From NCBI RefSeq assembly GCF_018598585.1, contig NZ_JAHESD010000007.1, positions 1 through 64,000 on the forward strand: 64,000 nucleotides of DNA, in the 5' to 3' direction. The notes under the pieces are model-generated. The model did no database searches. It was not told where the DNA came from and saw only the letters and a program-made list of their open reading frames with translations. Position 1 is the stretch's first letter, and each line of letters opens with the position of its first letter. The position numbers were made by a program, and so were the translations under genes. Below are positions 1 through 8,844 of the stretch, piece by piece. Source of the stretch: Chryseosolibacter indicum. GTDB taxonomy: Bacteria; Bacteroidota; Bacteroidia; Cytophagales; Cyclobacteriaceae.

Positions 1-9
1 ATTTCTACC

Positions 10-426
10 TCACAATTGATGAAAATTCAGACCCGGGGGCGTGGCCTGCAATGACAAATATGCATTTGCTGGTCCAAGATCGTAACGCGCAGAGGTATTT
101 GGACGATTGTTACGGCTAAAATTGACGCGTACCAGGCTGGCAATTAACAGCGGAGCATTTTGTACCCAAACTTTATTACTATCATTCAGAGAATCGAATA
201 TTTTATGCCATAACTCGGGCTGATCTTTAGTTGCATAAACATAGATCCACGGCTGCTCATTTATGCTAGAAGGCGCCCATCGGGCAGCTTCAAATAAAGA
301 GTCAATCTTTTCCTTTTCAACAGGTCTATCTGCGTAAGCTCTTCTACTTCTTCTGTTCTGAATGACCTCCAGTACAGGAGAGTGAAATTCTGATGATTTT
401 TGCATTCCGACTGTTTGCACTTCCAT
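10..426 (-). CDS. Nitroreductase family protein, apparently truncated
   Basis: FMN-dependent nitroreductase-fold oxidoreductase. The N-terminal FMN phosphate-binding signature (RRSRRAYADRPV), the AARWAPSSINEQPW segment and the later YDLGPANAYLSLQAT segment are all clear. Family members normally run to about 190-210 residues. This frame stops at about 138, immediately after GLNFHQL, where relatives usually continue with HQM-GGF. After the TGA the same frame continues G-R-N up to the window edge, so a point nonsense change or frameshift is possible. Start: I prefer the ATG at 426; a TTG lies four codons upstream. It is divergent from susC. The family call is firm. Whether this is a pseudogene cannot be settled because only nine bases remain beyond the stop. 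Confidence 0.75.
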   Translation of the reverse strand: MEVQTVGMQKSSEFHSPVLEVIQNRRSRRAYADRPVEKEKIDSLFEAARWAPSSINEQPWIYVYATKDQPELWHKIFDSLNDSNKVWVQNAPLLIASLVRVNFSRNNRPNTSARYDLGPANAYLSLQATPPGLNFHQL

Positions 427-638
427 TTGCTCAATCAATTATTCTGGTTGTTTAACACTCCTTACCACCTCTTTGTTTCAAGTAAAGTTAACCAACGTGC
501 GATTCTTAATCCAGATTTAAAATTAATCACCTTTCGTGATCCGCCTGAGCGCCAGAATATTTAGATGAAAAAGCATGGAAATATCAACAGTTGTTACCTC
601 TTTGATTTTGAATCAACAATTTGAACCTAAGGAACTTA

Positions 639-679
639 CAAATAATGACGTAGTCATGACGTACCGGTACAATTATTTG
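639..679. promoter_or_regulatory. Nested dyads upstream of susC
   Basis: Outer arms CAAATAAT (639-646) and ATTATTTG (672-679) are perfect inverted repeats. Between them lie ATGAC-GTA-GTCAT (645-657), the palindrome GTCATGAC (653-660) and the perfect palindrome GTACCGGTAC (661-670). The cluster sits just upstream of the predicted -33 element, a position suited to an activator. The binding protein is unknown, and no dedicated regulator gene adjoins the SusC/D genes. Confidence 0.4.
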
Positions 680-702
680 CAGTATTAGAACTGTAGTAGC
701 AT

Positions 703-735
703 TTTCTGTCAGCAATATAGGCCATCATACTTTTG
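703..735 (+). promoter_or_regulatory. Putative susC promoter (Bacteroidota type)
   Basis: The -7 element TACTTTTG (728-735) matches the TAnnTTTG consensus exactly and is identical to the -7 element of the tRNA-Val promoter in this window. A weaker -33 element, TTTC (703-706), lies 21 bases upstream. The predicted start is near 742, giving a leader of about 70 bases before the ATG. Confidence 0.5.
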
Positions 736-739
736 GAGC

Positions 740-782
740 AAACGAAATCGTTTCCGACCTCTTTCTGGGGAAAAACGATTTC
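740..782. promoter_or_regulatory. Inverted repeat at the predicted susC transcription start
   Basis: GAAATCGTTT (744-753) and AAACGATTTC (773-782) are perfect 10-base inverted copies, separated by 19 bases. The left copy is itself part of the dyad AAACGA-AA-TCGTTT (740-753). The position over the start and early leader suits a repressor operator or a leader hairpin. No T-tract follows, so it is not a terminator. Confidence 0.45.
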
Positions 783-813
783 AAACTAAATCCAAACAAT
801 TAACTCTAAACGT

Positions 814-3800
814 ATGATGAAAACTTTACAGCGGAGAAACAGGCTTATTCAGCTTGCCATGATTTTCTGCTTTACCCTTTTGTGGGGGAATCTATTAGCG
901 CAGTCGCGGACGGTAACAGGCACAGTAAAAGACAACGACACGGGAGAAGTGGTGCCAGGGGTAAGTGTTCTGGTGAAGGGAACGAGCACCGGGACATTAA
1001 CCGATGCTGATGGAAGATTTACAATTCAGGCATCTGATGAGAGTATACTGGTGATCTCCTTTGTTGGATACACAAGGGTTGAGGTACCAATAGGTACACA
1101 AACAGATATTCAGGTATCTCTAAAAGCTGATGTAACCCAACTGAGTGAAGTTGTAGTTGTCGGGTATGGTGAGCAAAAGAAGAGTGTAGTAACTGGTGCC
1201 ATCTCGAGCATTAAGGCAGAAGATCTTCAGTCGATGCCTGTTACACGCATAGACCAGGCGCTTCAAGGGCGTTCTTCAGGGCTAATCATTGCTGCTAACT
1301 CAGGACAACCCGGCTCAAGCGCAACTGTGAGACTAAGGGGAATTACATCATTCAATCGTAATGGTGGAGATAACAATCAACCACTATGGGTTGTTGATGG
1401 TGTAATTGTTGACAATGGCGGAATTGGTGTTATAAACCAGTCTGATATTGAATCTATCGAAGTTTTAAAAGATGCAGCCTCACAAGCAATTTATGGGGCA
1501 AGAGCGGCTTCTGGCGTGATCCTAATTACGACCAAAAAAGGGAAAGCTGGGGGAATACAGATAAACTATAATGGATATTATGGGTTCTCTGAACCGGCAA
1601 GAAAACTTGACCTTCTTAATGCGACCCAGTATGCTACTCTTATCAATGAATTAAAAGTAGCTGATGGGAAACCTTTAAAGTATGAAAACCCTGCTTCCTT
1701 TGGAGAGGGAACAGATTGGCAATCCGCCATTTTTAACAATAGCGCTAGACGTCAAAATCATGAATTGAGTATCTCCGGAGGTAGCGACAAATCAACTTTT
1801 TACACTTCATTTGGTTATTTAAAGCAAGAAGGAATTGTAGCAACAGATATATCGAAGTACGAACGATTTAATCTGCGATTGAACTCATCACATAAGTTAG
1901 CCAAGTGGTTAACATTTGGACAAACCTTAGGGTATACTCACGATAAAACCATTGGAATTGGAAATACAAACAGCGAATATGGTGGTCCGCTTAGCTCCGC
2001 CATTAATCTAGACCCAATAACACCTGTTGTTGTTACCAACGACTCAATAGCGAACGAGGCACCATATGCACCTTCTCAAGCGAATTACGACGGTAAGGGA
2101 ATTATTCGTGATGAAAAGGGACGTCCTTATGGTATTTCTTCTGCAGAAATAGGTCAGGAGATAACCAACCCTGTTGCTTACATCAAAAAACAATTAGGCA
2201 ACTATAACTGGGGCGATAATGTCATTGCTAACGCTTATCTCGAAGCAGAACCATTAAAAGGATTAAAATTACGTTCAACATTTGGAACAAAGTTGGCTTT
2301 CTGGGGTGACGAGTCTTTTACACCTGTTTTTTGGCTGAATTCTTCTACTCTAAACGCCGTAAACTCTCGTTCGAGGTCCATGAATACAAGATTCGACTGG
2401 AATGTAGAAAATACGATCTCCTACACAAGAGCCATTGATAAACATAACATTACTTTCCTGGTTGGACAAGGTGCTTACAGAGACAACAACACGAGGAATT
2501 TAAACGCCACAAAAAACGATGTTCCAGGAAATAGCCTTGAAGATGCATCCTTTAACTACAATGTACCGGGAAGAATTGGAAATGGTTCAGAGGGACAAAT
2601 ACATAAAGTAGCGTCTTTCTTTGGCAGAGTAAACTATAATTACGAAGAGAAGTACCTTGTTACTGCTTTATTCAGAACCGATGGCTCTACAAGATTTGGT
2701 GAAAACTATCGATATGGAACTTTCCCTTCACTCTCTCTCGGATGGGTACCTTCTCTTGAGACCTTCTGGCCTTCAAACAATACTGTTAACTTTCTTAAAG
2801 TTCGAGGTAGCTATGGCGTTGTGGGGAATGATAATATCGACGATTTTGCCTATGTGTCAACCATTGGAAGCGGAAGGAATTACACTTTCGGAACCTCAGG
2901 CAGCTACCTCAATGGCTTTAGCCCTAATGCGCCTGCTAATCCTAATTTGCAATGGGAAGAAACAACTTCTACCAATATAGGTTTTGAAGCTACACTACTA
3001 ACTAACTTCTCGTTTACTTTTGACTGGTTTTTGAAAAGAACAACTGGTATTCTTATGAATCCAAGAATTCCAGGTTATGTTGGAGCTGTTTCTAACCCGG
3101 CAGCCAATGTTGCAGACATGGATAATAGAGGGGTTGAACTTGAACTTGGCTGGAGAAAGAGTTTTGGGGAGCTTAACGTAAATTTAAACAGTAACTTTTC
3201 CTACATAACAAACGAGGTTACTAATATTGGTCGCGACAGGAAATTTATAGACAATGAGAGATTCCAGGGGAGTACATATAACATTACCCGTACTGAAGTT
3301 GGCAGACCGTACAGCTCATTCTTCGGATTCAAAACCAACGGAATTTTCCAAACCGATGCAGATGTCAACAGTTATGTAGATGCAGATGGTAACAAGATTC
3401 AACCTAACGCAAGGCCTGGTGATTTTCGCTGGGTTGACATAAACAATGATGGCAAAATTAATGAGAATGATAGAACATATCTTGGAAACCCACTTCCCAA
3501 ATACACCTATGGGTTTACTATAAGTGCGTCCTATAAAGGATTTGATGTTGTTTTGTTTGGACAAGGGGCAGGAGGAAATAAGATTTTTCAAGGACTTAGG
3601 AGATTTGGTATCCCTACTACAAACTTCCAGACAGAAGCACTTGGAAGATGGACCGGGCCTGGTACGTCTAATTCATATCCACGTCTTATCGAAAGTGATC
3701 CAAATGGCAACTTTTCCAATCCCTCAGATTTTTATTTGAAAGACGGCGATTACTTCCGCATTAAAACACTTCAAATAGGTTATACCATTAATACATCACT

Positions 3801-3975
3801 ATCATCAAAAGTAGGATTAAATCGAGCTCGTATTTATGTGATGAGCGAAAACCTGGCAACATTCACTCAATACAATGGATATGATCCTGAAATCGGAGGA
3901 GGGACGATGAGCATTGACCGCGGAATATATCCGCAGGCGCGCTCATTTATGGTTGGATTAAATTTAGGATTCTAG
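814..3975 (+). CDS. SusC/RagA-family TonB-linked outer-membrane glycan transporter
   Basis: TonB-dependent outer-membrane channel for oligosaccharide import, working with the SusD-like lipoprotein encoded 18 bases downstream. In order: signal peptide (about 1-30, ending LLAQ), a carboxypeptidase-regulatory-like beta-sandwich (about 33-105), the family motif SEVVVVGYG (111-119), the plug with YGARAASGVILITTKKGKAG (227-246) diagnostic of the SusC/RagA subfamily, then a long beta-barrel ending in MVGLNLGF with a terminal Phe. At 1053 residues it has normal length. Two ATGs are adjacent; the first is used here. Transport substrate is not readable from sequence. The GH30 gene downstream suggests a beta-glucan or glucoside, which is inference. 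Confidence 0.95.
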   Translation: MMKTLQRRNRLIQLAMIFCFTLLWGNLLAQSRTVTGTVKDNDTGEVVPGVSVLVKGTSTGTLTDADGRFTIQASDESILVISFVGYTRVEVPIGTQTDIQVSLKADVTQLSEVVVVGYGEQKKSVVTGAISSIKAEDLQSMPVTRIDQALQGRSSGLIIAANSGQPGSSATVRLRGITSFNRNGGDNNQPLWVVDGVIVDNGGIGVINQSDIESIEVLKDAASQAIYGARAASGVILITTKKGKAGGIQINYNGYYGFSEPARKLDLLNATQYATLINELKVADGKPLKYENPASFGEGTDWQSAIFNNSARRQNHELSISGGSDKSTFYTSFGYLKQEGIVATDISKYERFNLRLNSSHKLAKWLTFGQTLGYTHDKTIGIGNTNSEYGGPLSSAINLDPITPVVVTNDSIANEAPYAPSQANYDGKGIIRDEKGRPYGISSAEIGQEITNPVAYIKKQLGNYNWGDNVIANAYLEAEPLKGLKLRSTFGTKLAFWGDESFTPVFWLNSSTLNAVNSRSRSMNTRFDWNVENTISYTRAIDKHNITFLVGQGAYRDNNTRNLNATKNDVPGNSLEDASFNYNVPGRIGNGSEGQIHKVASFFGRVNYNYEEKYLVTALFRTDGSTRFGENYRYGTFPSLSLGWVPSLETFWPSNNTVNFLKVRGSYGVVGNDNIDDFAYVSTIGSGRNYTFGTSGSYLNGFSPNAPANPNLQWEETTSTNIGFEATLLTNFSFTFDWFLKRTTGILMNPRIPGYVGAVSNPAANVADMDNRGVELELGWRKSFGELNVNLNSNFSYITNEVTNIGRDRKFIDNERFQGSTYNITRTEVGRPYSSFFGFKTNGIFQTDADVNSYVDADGNKIQPNARPGDFRWVDINNDGKINENDRTYLGNPLPKYTYGFTISASYKGFDVVLFGQGAGGNKIFQGLRRFGIPTTNFQTEALGRWTGPGTSNSYPRLIESDPNGNFSNPSDFYLKDGDYFRIKTLQIGYTINTSLSSKVGLNRARIYVMSENLATFTQYNGYDPEIGGGTMSIDRGIYPQARSFMVGLNLGF

Positions 3976-3993
3976 AATTTAAAACCTGAAATA

Positions 3994-5526
3994 ATGAAAA
4001 AGCAAATAATAAATCTGTCTGTTACTATTATTTTAATAATTCTGTCCTCGTGTGACAATTTTTTAGAAGTAGCGCCAAAAGGACTTAACCTAGAATCAAA
4101 TTATTACAAAACCCCAGAAGAAGTTTTTGCAGGTATAGTAGCGGTTTATGATGTTGTAGGGTGGCAAGGTGGAAATCTTGTAACTAAAGTTGGTGCTACC
4201 ATGGCCGCATCTGACGACCACCATGGAGGAGGAGAAGGCGCAGGTGATAAAAATTTTACTGCATGGGATGATTTCACCCTTACGCCTGCACAAGGACCTC
4301 AAGAAGAGTTATGGAAGAAAGGATTTTCTGGCATTTTTCGAGCCAATGTTGTTCTTGAAAAGCTTCCTACAGCACCAATCGCAGAGGGTTTAAGAAGACG
4401 ATACACGGCAGAGTTAAAATTCTTACGTGCTCACTTTAATTTTGATCTTGTCAGATTATTCAATAATATTCCCTTACTTCTTTCGCCAGTTTCTCCTGAC
4501 AAAATGTATGACATTGAGCAAGTGGCTCCCGCACTGGTTTATCAGCAAATTGAACGTGATCTCACTGAAGCAATACCTGATCTACCTGAAACTGTTACAA
4601 CAGCCGCAGAAGGAGGTAGAGCTACCGAAGGTACAGCACGCGCTTTACTTGGTAAAGTTTATCTCCAACAGGAAAAATTTGCACTTGCGGCTGAACAATT
4701 AGAAATTGTAAATGGAACACCGGGGTCAACAAATAAATTCGGCTATAAACTTCTGACAAACTTTGGTGATCTATGGAAGTCTACTTCAGAGTTTAAATTC
4801 AATAGCGAATCAATTTTCGAAGTCGGCTTCACGAACACTTCTGCGGGTGATTGGGGTTGTACTGCATGTACTGAAGGTAATTTGCTTAACATCATGTCGG
4901 GTCCAAGAGGTTACAATCCACTTGCCGCCAACGCTCCCGATTACATTTCAGGATGGAGCTACTTTCCAGTTACCCAAAGCTTGTATGATCTAATGAAATC
5001 AGATCCGCGGTTTATTTATACAATAGCTGATTTAAAAACAATGAAGGCTAATGGTATTGCAGATTACACTCCTGGCGCACAAGATACAGGCTACTTTATT
5101 GAAAAGTTTTTAGGAAGGAAATCAAATTCACCAACAGGCCTTCCTGGTGCACAGGAACTAAATTATCCACAGAATATGTATGAAATTCGTCTTGCTGACA
5201 CTTATCTAATGGAAGCGGAAGCACGCATTAGAGGTAATCTTGACGCAGGAACAGCCGGGACTAGATCTTATACATTATTAAACGCTGTGCGGCAGCGAGT
5301 TGGTCTTACTGCAGTAGACGCGACATTGCAAAATATAAAAACAGAAAGACGTCTTGAATTAGCAGGAGAAGGACATCGTTGGTTCGACCTTGTTCGCTGG
5401 GGTGACGCTGCAACTGTATTAGCACCTAATTTTGTAGCAGGAAAGCATGAACACCTCCCTATTCCATTAAATGAGTTGACAAACACCAAACTCCAGCAAA
5501 GCAAAGAGTGGGGTGGCACCTTATAA
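3994..5526 (+). CDS. SusD/RagB-family outer-membrane glycan-binding lipoprotein
   Basis: Surface lipoprotein that caps the SusC channel and binds oligosaccharides. The lipobox LSSC puts the acylated Cys at residue 20, followed by DNFLEVAPKG, the typical SusD N-terminus. The body shows SusD TPR-like helices (KFLRAHFNFDLVRLFNNIPL) and the C-terminal signatures LADTYLMEAEARIRG and RRLELAGEGHRWFDLVRWG. At 510 residues it is a usual size. The gene follows susC after 18 bases and is followed by the next lipoprotein gene after 19 bases, so one transcript is likely. Confidence 0.94.
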   Translation: MKKQIINLSVTIILIILSSCDNFLEVAPKGLNLESNYYKTPEEVFAGIVAVYDVVGWQGGNLVTKVGATMAASDDHHGGGEGAGDKNFTAWDDFTLTPAQGPQEELWKKGFSGIFRANVVLEKLPTAPIAEGLRRRYTAELKFLRAHFNFDLVRLFNNIPLLLSPVSPDKMYDIEQVAPALVYQQIERDLTEAIPDLPETVTTAAEGGRATEGTARALLGKVYLQQEKFALAAEQLEIVNGTPGSTNKFGYKLLTNFGDLWKSTSEFKFNSESIFEVGFTNTSAGDWGCTACTEGNLLNIMSGPRGYNPLAANAPDYISGWSYFPVTQSLYDLMKSDPRFIYTIADLKTMKANGIADYTPGAQDTGYFIEKFLGRKSNSPTGLPGAQELNYPQNMYEIRLADTYLMEAEARIRGNLDAGTAGTRSYTLLNAVRQRVGLTAVDATLQNIKTERRLELAGEGHRWFDLVRWGDAATVLAPNFVAGKHEHLPIPLNELTNTKLQQSKEWGGTL

Positions 5527-5545
5527 TGAATGTTTATTTTAAATA

Positions 5546-6430
5546 ATGACAATGAAATTAAAATCAATCATAACAAAATATTCCATTGCATTTGGGATAT
5601 CTGCAATCGCAATAATAATTGCTTGTCAGCCCGATGAATTTGAAGGAAATGGCAATGGCATTCTTTCGCCCAAGTTAGACTCTACATTTACAATAACACC
5701 TGTTATTGTAGAAGGAAAGACTAATACTTACGTGTTCAACGTAAATGATATGACAAACGTCCTCGGCGTAAAATGGGACCTAGGTCAAGGGTTAGTGTCT
5801 ACAAGCGAAAGAACAGACACCATTTTTTATCCGCTCAAAGGTGTTTATAATCTAACTCTTAAACTGACGGGAATCGGCGGAAGAATTTTTTCTACCACTC
5901 AACAATTATTAATAGAGAAGTCAGATCCAAATGCAATAAATATACTTCAAGGTCCAGAATTTAATACTGGGGATGAAGCATATTGGACTCAATTGAATAT
6001 CACCCCAGGTGTAACTTTTTCTTTTGCAGATGGCAAGACTGTTGTAAGCGGTGGAAACGGAGGACATGCCGCCTTATATCAACCTGTTAATGTTACTGAA
6101 GGGAAAAAATACAAATTAGATATGACTGTATCTGGCAAAGGTGCAGTAGATACTTGGTTTGAAGTTTATTTAGGTTACGATGCTCCTGTTCAAGGGAAAG
6201 ATTATGGCTCAGGTGGCAATTTAATGGGACTAAACACATGGAGTAAATGCGGCGACACGCCCTTCAATACCAAACTCTCGTCTATTGCCTGTTCTGGTAA
6301 TATTAAAGGAAATGCTCTTATTTCAATTACAAAAACTGGAACTGCATATCTGGTTATTAAGTGTGGTGGAAAAGATCTGGGTGAAGGAGGGATTTCTATT
6401 GATGATGTCGAACTCAGACTAATTCCTTAA
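5546..6430 (+). CDS. PKD-like surface lipoprotein of the SusC/D locus (putative glycan-binding)
   Basis: Probable outer-membrane-anchored accessory glycan-binding protein, occupying the SusE/SusF position of a polysaccharide utilisation locus. A hydrophobic signal ends in the lipobox IIAC with Cys at residue 27. Residues of about 45-125 look like a PKD/Ig-like beta-sandwich (VKWDLGQGLVSTSERTD then GVYNLTLKLTG). The C-terminal half, with KYKLDMTVSGKG, WFEVYLGY and a final SIDDVELRLI strand, resembles a jelly-roll carbohydrate-binding module. No catalytic motif is seen. Start: ATG at residue 1, with another ATG two codons later. The glycan-binding role is inferred from context and fold. Confidence 0.75.
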   Translation: MTMKLKSIITKYSIAFGISAIAIIIACQPDEFEGNGNGILSPKLDSTFTITPVIVEGKTNTYVFNVNDMTNVLGVKWDLGQGLVSTSERTDTIFYPLKGVYNLTLKLTGIGGRIFSTTQQLLIEKSDPNAINILQGPEFNTGDEAYWTQLNITPGVTFSFADGKTVVSGGNGGHAALYQPVNVTEGKKYKLDMTVSGKGAVDTWFEVYLGYDAPVQGKDYGSGGNLMGLNTWSKCGDTPFNTKLSSIACSGNIKGNALISITKTGTAYLVIKCGGKDLGEGGISIDDVELRLIP

Positions 6431-6435
6431 GTAAT

Positions 6436-6516
6436 AAAAACCTTGGTTTGGGTTAATGGTGTCAACCAACACCAGCTTGTGGCCTTCGGGTATCCATACG
6501 ATACTCGAAGTCACAA
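6436..6516 (+). other. Structured intercistronic region before the GH30 gene
   Basis: A strong hairpin pairs 6475-6493 with 6499-6516: CTTGTG/CACAAG, a small internal loop, then 11 pairs including one G-U, with the five-base loop CATAC. Just upstream, GGTGT and ACACC form a second small inverted repeat. No T-run follows, so this is not a typical terminator. It lies in the roughly 184-base gap between the lipoprotein and GH30 genes. Confidence 0.5.
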
Positions 6517-6614
6517 GTGTTTACTTTACATGTCCTTTCGCAAAGAACTCCTTAATAACCGGGACACATTTACAAAATCACTTAACTTACTTTATCACAC
6601 AAGGAGATACATCT

Positions 6615-8075
6615 ATGAAACAAAAACTTTTTGTCGGGCTGCTATGTGTTGCTTCGCTGTCTGGTGCAGCACAATCAGGGCCGACTAACTACTCAGCAAA
6701 AGACATTCAATCAAAATCTGTGACTGTTTATACTACTGCTGAAAAAACTGATCTGAAAATCACGCAAACTGACAAACTACAATTCAAGAATTTTGGTCAA
6801 CCGTTGGAAACGCAGGTATGTGTGTTTGTTGATCCTTCAAAAACTTTTCAAACACTTATTGGTATAGGTGCAGCCTTAACAGATGCCTCCGCCGAAACAT
6901 TTGCTAAATTAAACAAGCAAACTCAACAGGAATTTCTTACCGCTTACTATAATCCTGAAAAAGGCATAGGATATACGCTCGCAAGGACGAACATTAACAG
7001 TTGTGATTTCTCCAGTGGCAGTTACACCTATGTGAGTGATGGGGATGAGTCGTTAAAAACCTTTAGCGTATCGCACGATGAGAGGTACCGCATACCATTT
7101 ATTAAGCAGGCTATAAGTGCTGCAGGTGGAAGCCTTACGATGTTTGTAAGCCCCTGGAGTCCGCCGGCGTGGATGAAAGACAACAACAGCATGTTACAAG
7201 GCGGTAAACTCCTCGAAAAGTATAAGCAATCCTGGGCCAATTACTATATCAAGTTTATCAAGGAATATGAGTCACGTGGGATACCTGTATGGGGATTATC
7301 TGTTCAAAATGAGCCGATGGCAAAGCAAACATGGGAGTCTTGCATTTACACGGCTGAAGAAGAACGAGATTTTGTAAAAGAATACCTCGGCCCTACATTA
7401 CACAAAGCAGGCATGGGAGATAAGAAGCTTATCGCGTGGGATCATAACCGTGATTTAATTTATCAGCGCGCAAGCACAATATTCTCTGACCCTGAGGCAG
7501 CGAAATACATCTGGGGCCTCGGTTTTCACTGGTATGAAACGTGGACCGGAAGCGCCATGCAATTCGATAATTTAAAAAGGGTAGCTGAGGCGTACCCGGA
7601 TAAGAACCTTATCTTTACTGAAGGCTGTGCAGAAAGTTTCAATTTAAATAGAATATCAAACTGGGCTCTTGGTGAACGTTATGGTCTTTCATTGATCAAC
7701 GACTTCAACAGCGGTACCGTCGCATGGACAGACTGGAATATTCTTCTTGATGAAAAAGGAGGACCAAACCATGTAGGCAATTTTTGCTTTGCTCCGGTGC
7801 ATGCAGATACAAAAACAGGCAAACTTATTTACACCAACTCTTACTATTACCTGGGTCACTTTTCGAAATTCATTCGTCCTGGTGCAAAACGCATTGTTAG
7901 CTCATCAAATAGAGATAAATTACAAACCACAGCATTTGTAAATACAGATGGAAAAATTGCAGTGGTAGTGATGAACACGTCAGATGAGAAGATCTCTTAT
8001 CGGTTATGGATTCAAGGACAGGCTGCTGAAACAGTCAGTTTACCGCATTCGATATCTACTATGATAATCAATTAG
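6615..8075 (+). CDS. Glycoside hydrolase family 30 (GH30) secreted beta-glycosidase
   Basis: Retaining glycosidase of the GH30 TIM-barrel plus beta-sandwich type; characterised relatives include glucosylceramidases and endo-beta-1,6-glucanases. Signal peptide is about residues 1-19 (ending GAAQ). The acid/base Glu lies in SVQNEP (E233) and the nucleophile in FTEGCAES (E336); FVSPWSPPAWMK is another hallmark. The frame is open further upstream, but I choose the ATG at 6615: it starts the signal peptide, has the strong ribosome site AAGGAG eight bases upstream (uncommon in this phylum), and the upstream part overlaps a hairpin. It gives 486 residues. Last gene of the SusC/D locus. Exact substrate is not determined. 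Confidence 0.9.
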   Translation: MKQKLFVGLLCVASLSGAAQSGPTNYSAKDIQSKSVTVYTTAEKTDLKITQTDKLQFKNFGQPLETQVCVFVDPSKTFQTLIGIGAALTDASAETFAKLNKQTQQEFLTAYYNPEKGIGYTLARTNINSCDFSSGSYTYVSDGDESLKTFSVSHDERYRIPFIKQAISAAGGSLTMFVSPWSPPAWMKDNNSMLQGGKLLEKYKQSWANYYIKFIKEYESRGIPVWGLSVQNEPMAKQTWESCIYTAEEERDFVKEYLGPTLHKAGMGDKKLIAWDHNRDLIYQRASTIFSDPEAAKYIWGLGFHWYETWTGSAMQFDNLKRVAEAYPDKNLIFTEGCAESFNLNRISNWALGERYGLSLINDFNSGTVAWTDWNILLDEKGGPNHVGNFCFAPVHADTKTGKLIYTNSYYYLGHFSKFIRPGAKRIVSSSNRDKLQTTAFVNTDGKIAVVVMNTSDEKISYRLWIQGQAAETVSLPHSISTMIIN

Positions 8076-8095
8076 CATTTCGCTATTCAACGGTG

Positions 8096-8131
8096 AAGAC
8101 CCGGGCATTCAAAACGCTCGGGTCTTTTTTA
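8096..8131 (+). terminator. Rho-independent terminator after GH30
   Basis: Stem AAGACCCGGGC (8096-8106) pairs with GCTCGGGTCTT (8116-8126) with a single G-U, nine-base loop, and a run of six T immediately after. It closes the SusC/D-GH30 transcription unit. Confidence 0.88.
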
Positions 8132-8201
8132 TTGCTTTATAAACAGACTTTTTTTCTATTATTTCTGATGCCTGACTTAAGCGACACTTTGCTCGGCAAA
8201 T

Positions 8202-8690
8202 TTATGGCTTCTTTCCTTTCGATCGTTTAACCGCCGACCTGAGCTGGGTTTTCTTCTTACCTTGCTCAGACATTGCAAAGCTTCTTGTCATCTTCTTGAT
8301 ATGCTCTGCTTTCCGAAATCTGAGTGCACTCCAATCCTCATCTATCGCTACCATTCTTACTCCTTCGAATCCATGCTTTCCAAGTTCTGTCCATCCTGTA
8401 TCCCTGTTAAACTCACACTTATACTTCTTTGATGTTCCTTTCGGATAGGCAAACCAAACTATACCATCGACACTGATTTGTCGGGCGATCTTCTCTGCAA
8501 GCATATCTACTTCATTTTGTTTTGTAACAAAAGCCAAAACAAATTCTATTGTTTCCGCAGGCTTTAAGCTTACCTTAATCTCCGTGTCAGATTCCATTTC
8601 TTTTAATGGAGGCATGAACGATTCCGGCGCATTTAAAATAAAAATCTGCTTTTGATCCTTAAAATTTAACTTCTTGAATATAGCATTCAT
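8202..8690 (-). CDS. DUF3052-like cytoplasmic protein
   Basis: A 162-residue protein with no signal peptide or membrane segment. Strongly patterned parts are FILNAPESF near the N-terminus, VDGIVWFAYPKGTSKKYKCEFNRDTGW in two shorter recognisable pieces (IVWFAYPKGTSKKYKCEF, then NRDTGW), and VAIDEDWSALRFRKAEHIKK. The tail is rich in Lys and Arg. This pattern fits the DUF3052 family, whose function is unknown. The gene runs opposite to its neighbours and is divergent from the dehydratase gene. The family name is from memory of its conserved motifs and should be checked by profile search. Confidence 0.7.
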   Translation of the reverse strand: MNAIFKKLNFKDQKQIFILNAPESFMPPLKEMESDTEIKVSLKPAETIEFVLAFVTKQNEVDMLAEKIARQISVDGIVWFAYPKGTSKKYKCEFNRDTGWTELGKHGFEGVRMVAIDEDWSALRFRKAEHIKKMTRSFAMSEQGKKKTQLRSAVKRSKGKKP

Positions 8691-8844
8691 AACGGCGCTC
8701 GATAGAAGAATAAAGATAACTGATATCTTACCTCAATGAAGAAATAAAATTCGACCCAAGAGATATTTTGCACTTTCAGTTTTAAACCTATCTTTAGTTG
8801 TACTATTCGTGCAACAATCGTAAAGTTTGAAATAAACGGACACC

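Larger units (their letters stand above)
427..813. promoter_or_regulatory. Divergent regulatory region between nitroreductase and susC
   Basis: No gene is seen here. The region holds a cluster of overlapping dyads at 639-679, a candidate promoter for susC at 703-735, and an inverted repeat at 740-782 that falls at and just after the predicted transcription start. These are listed separately. Confidence 0.6.

Noticed and set aside
6456-6614. An N-terminal extension of the GH30 gene
   Set aside because: It precedes a proper signal peptide, overlaps a stable hairpin and lies upstream of a strong ribosome site.
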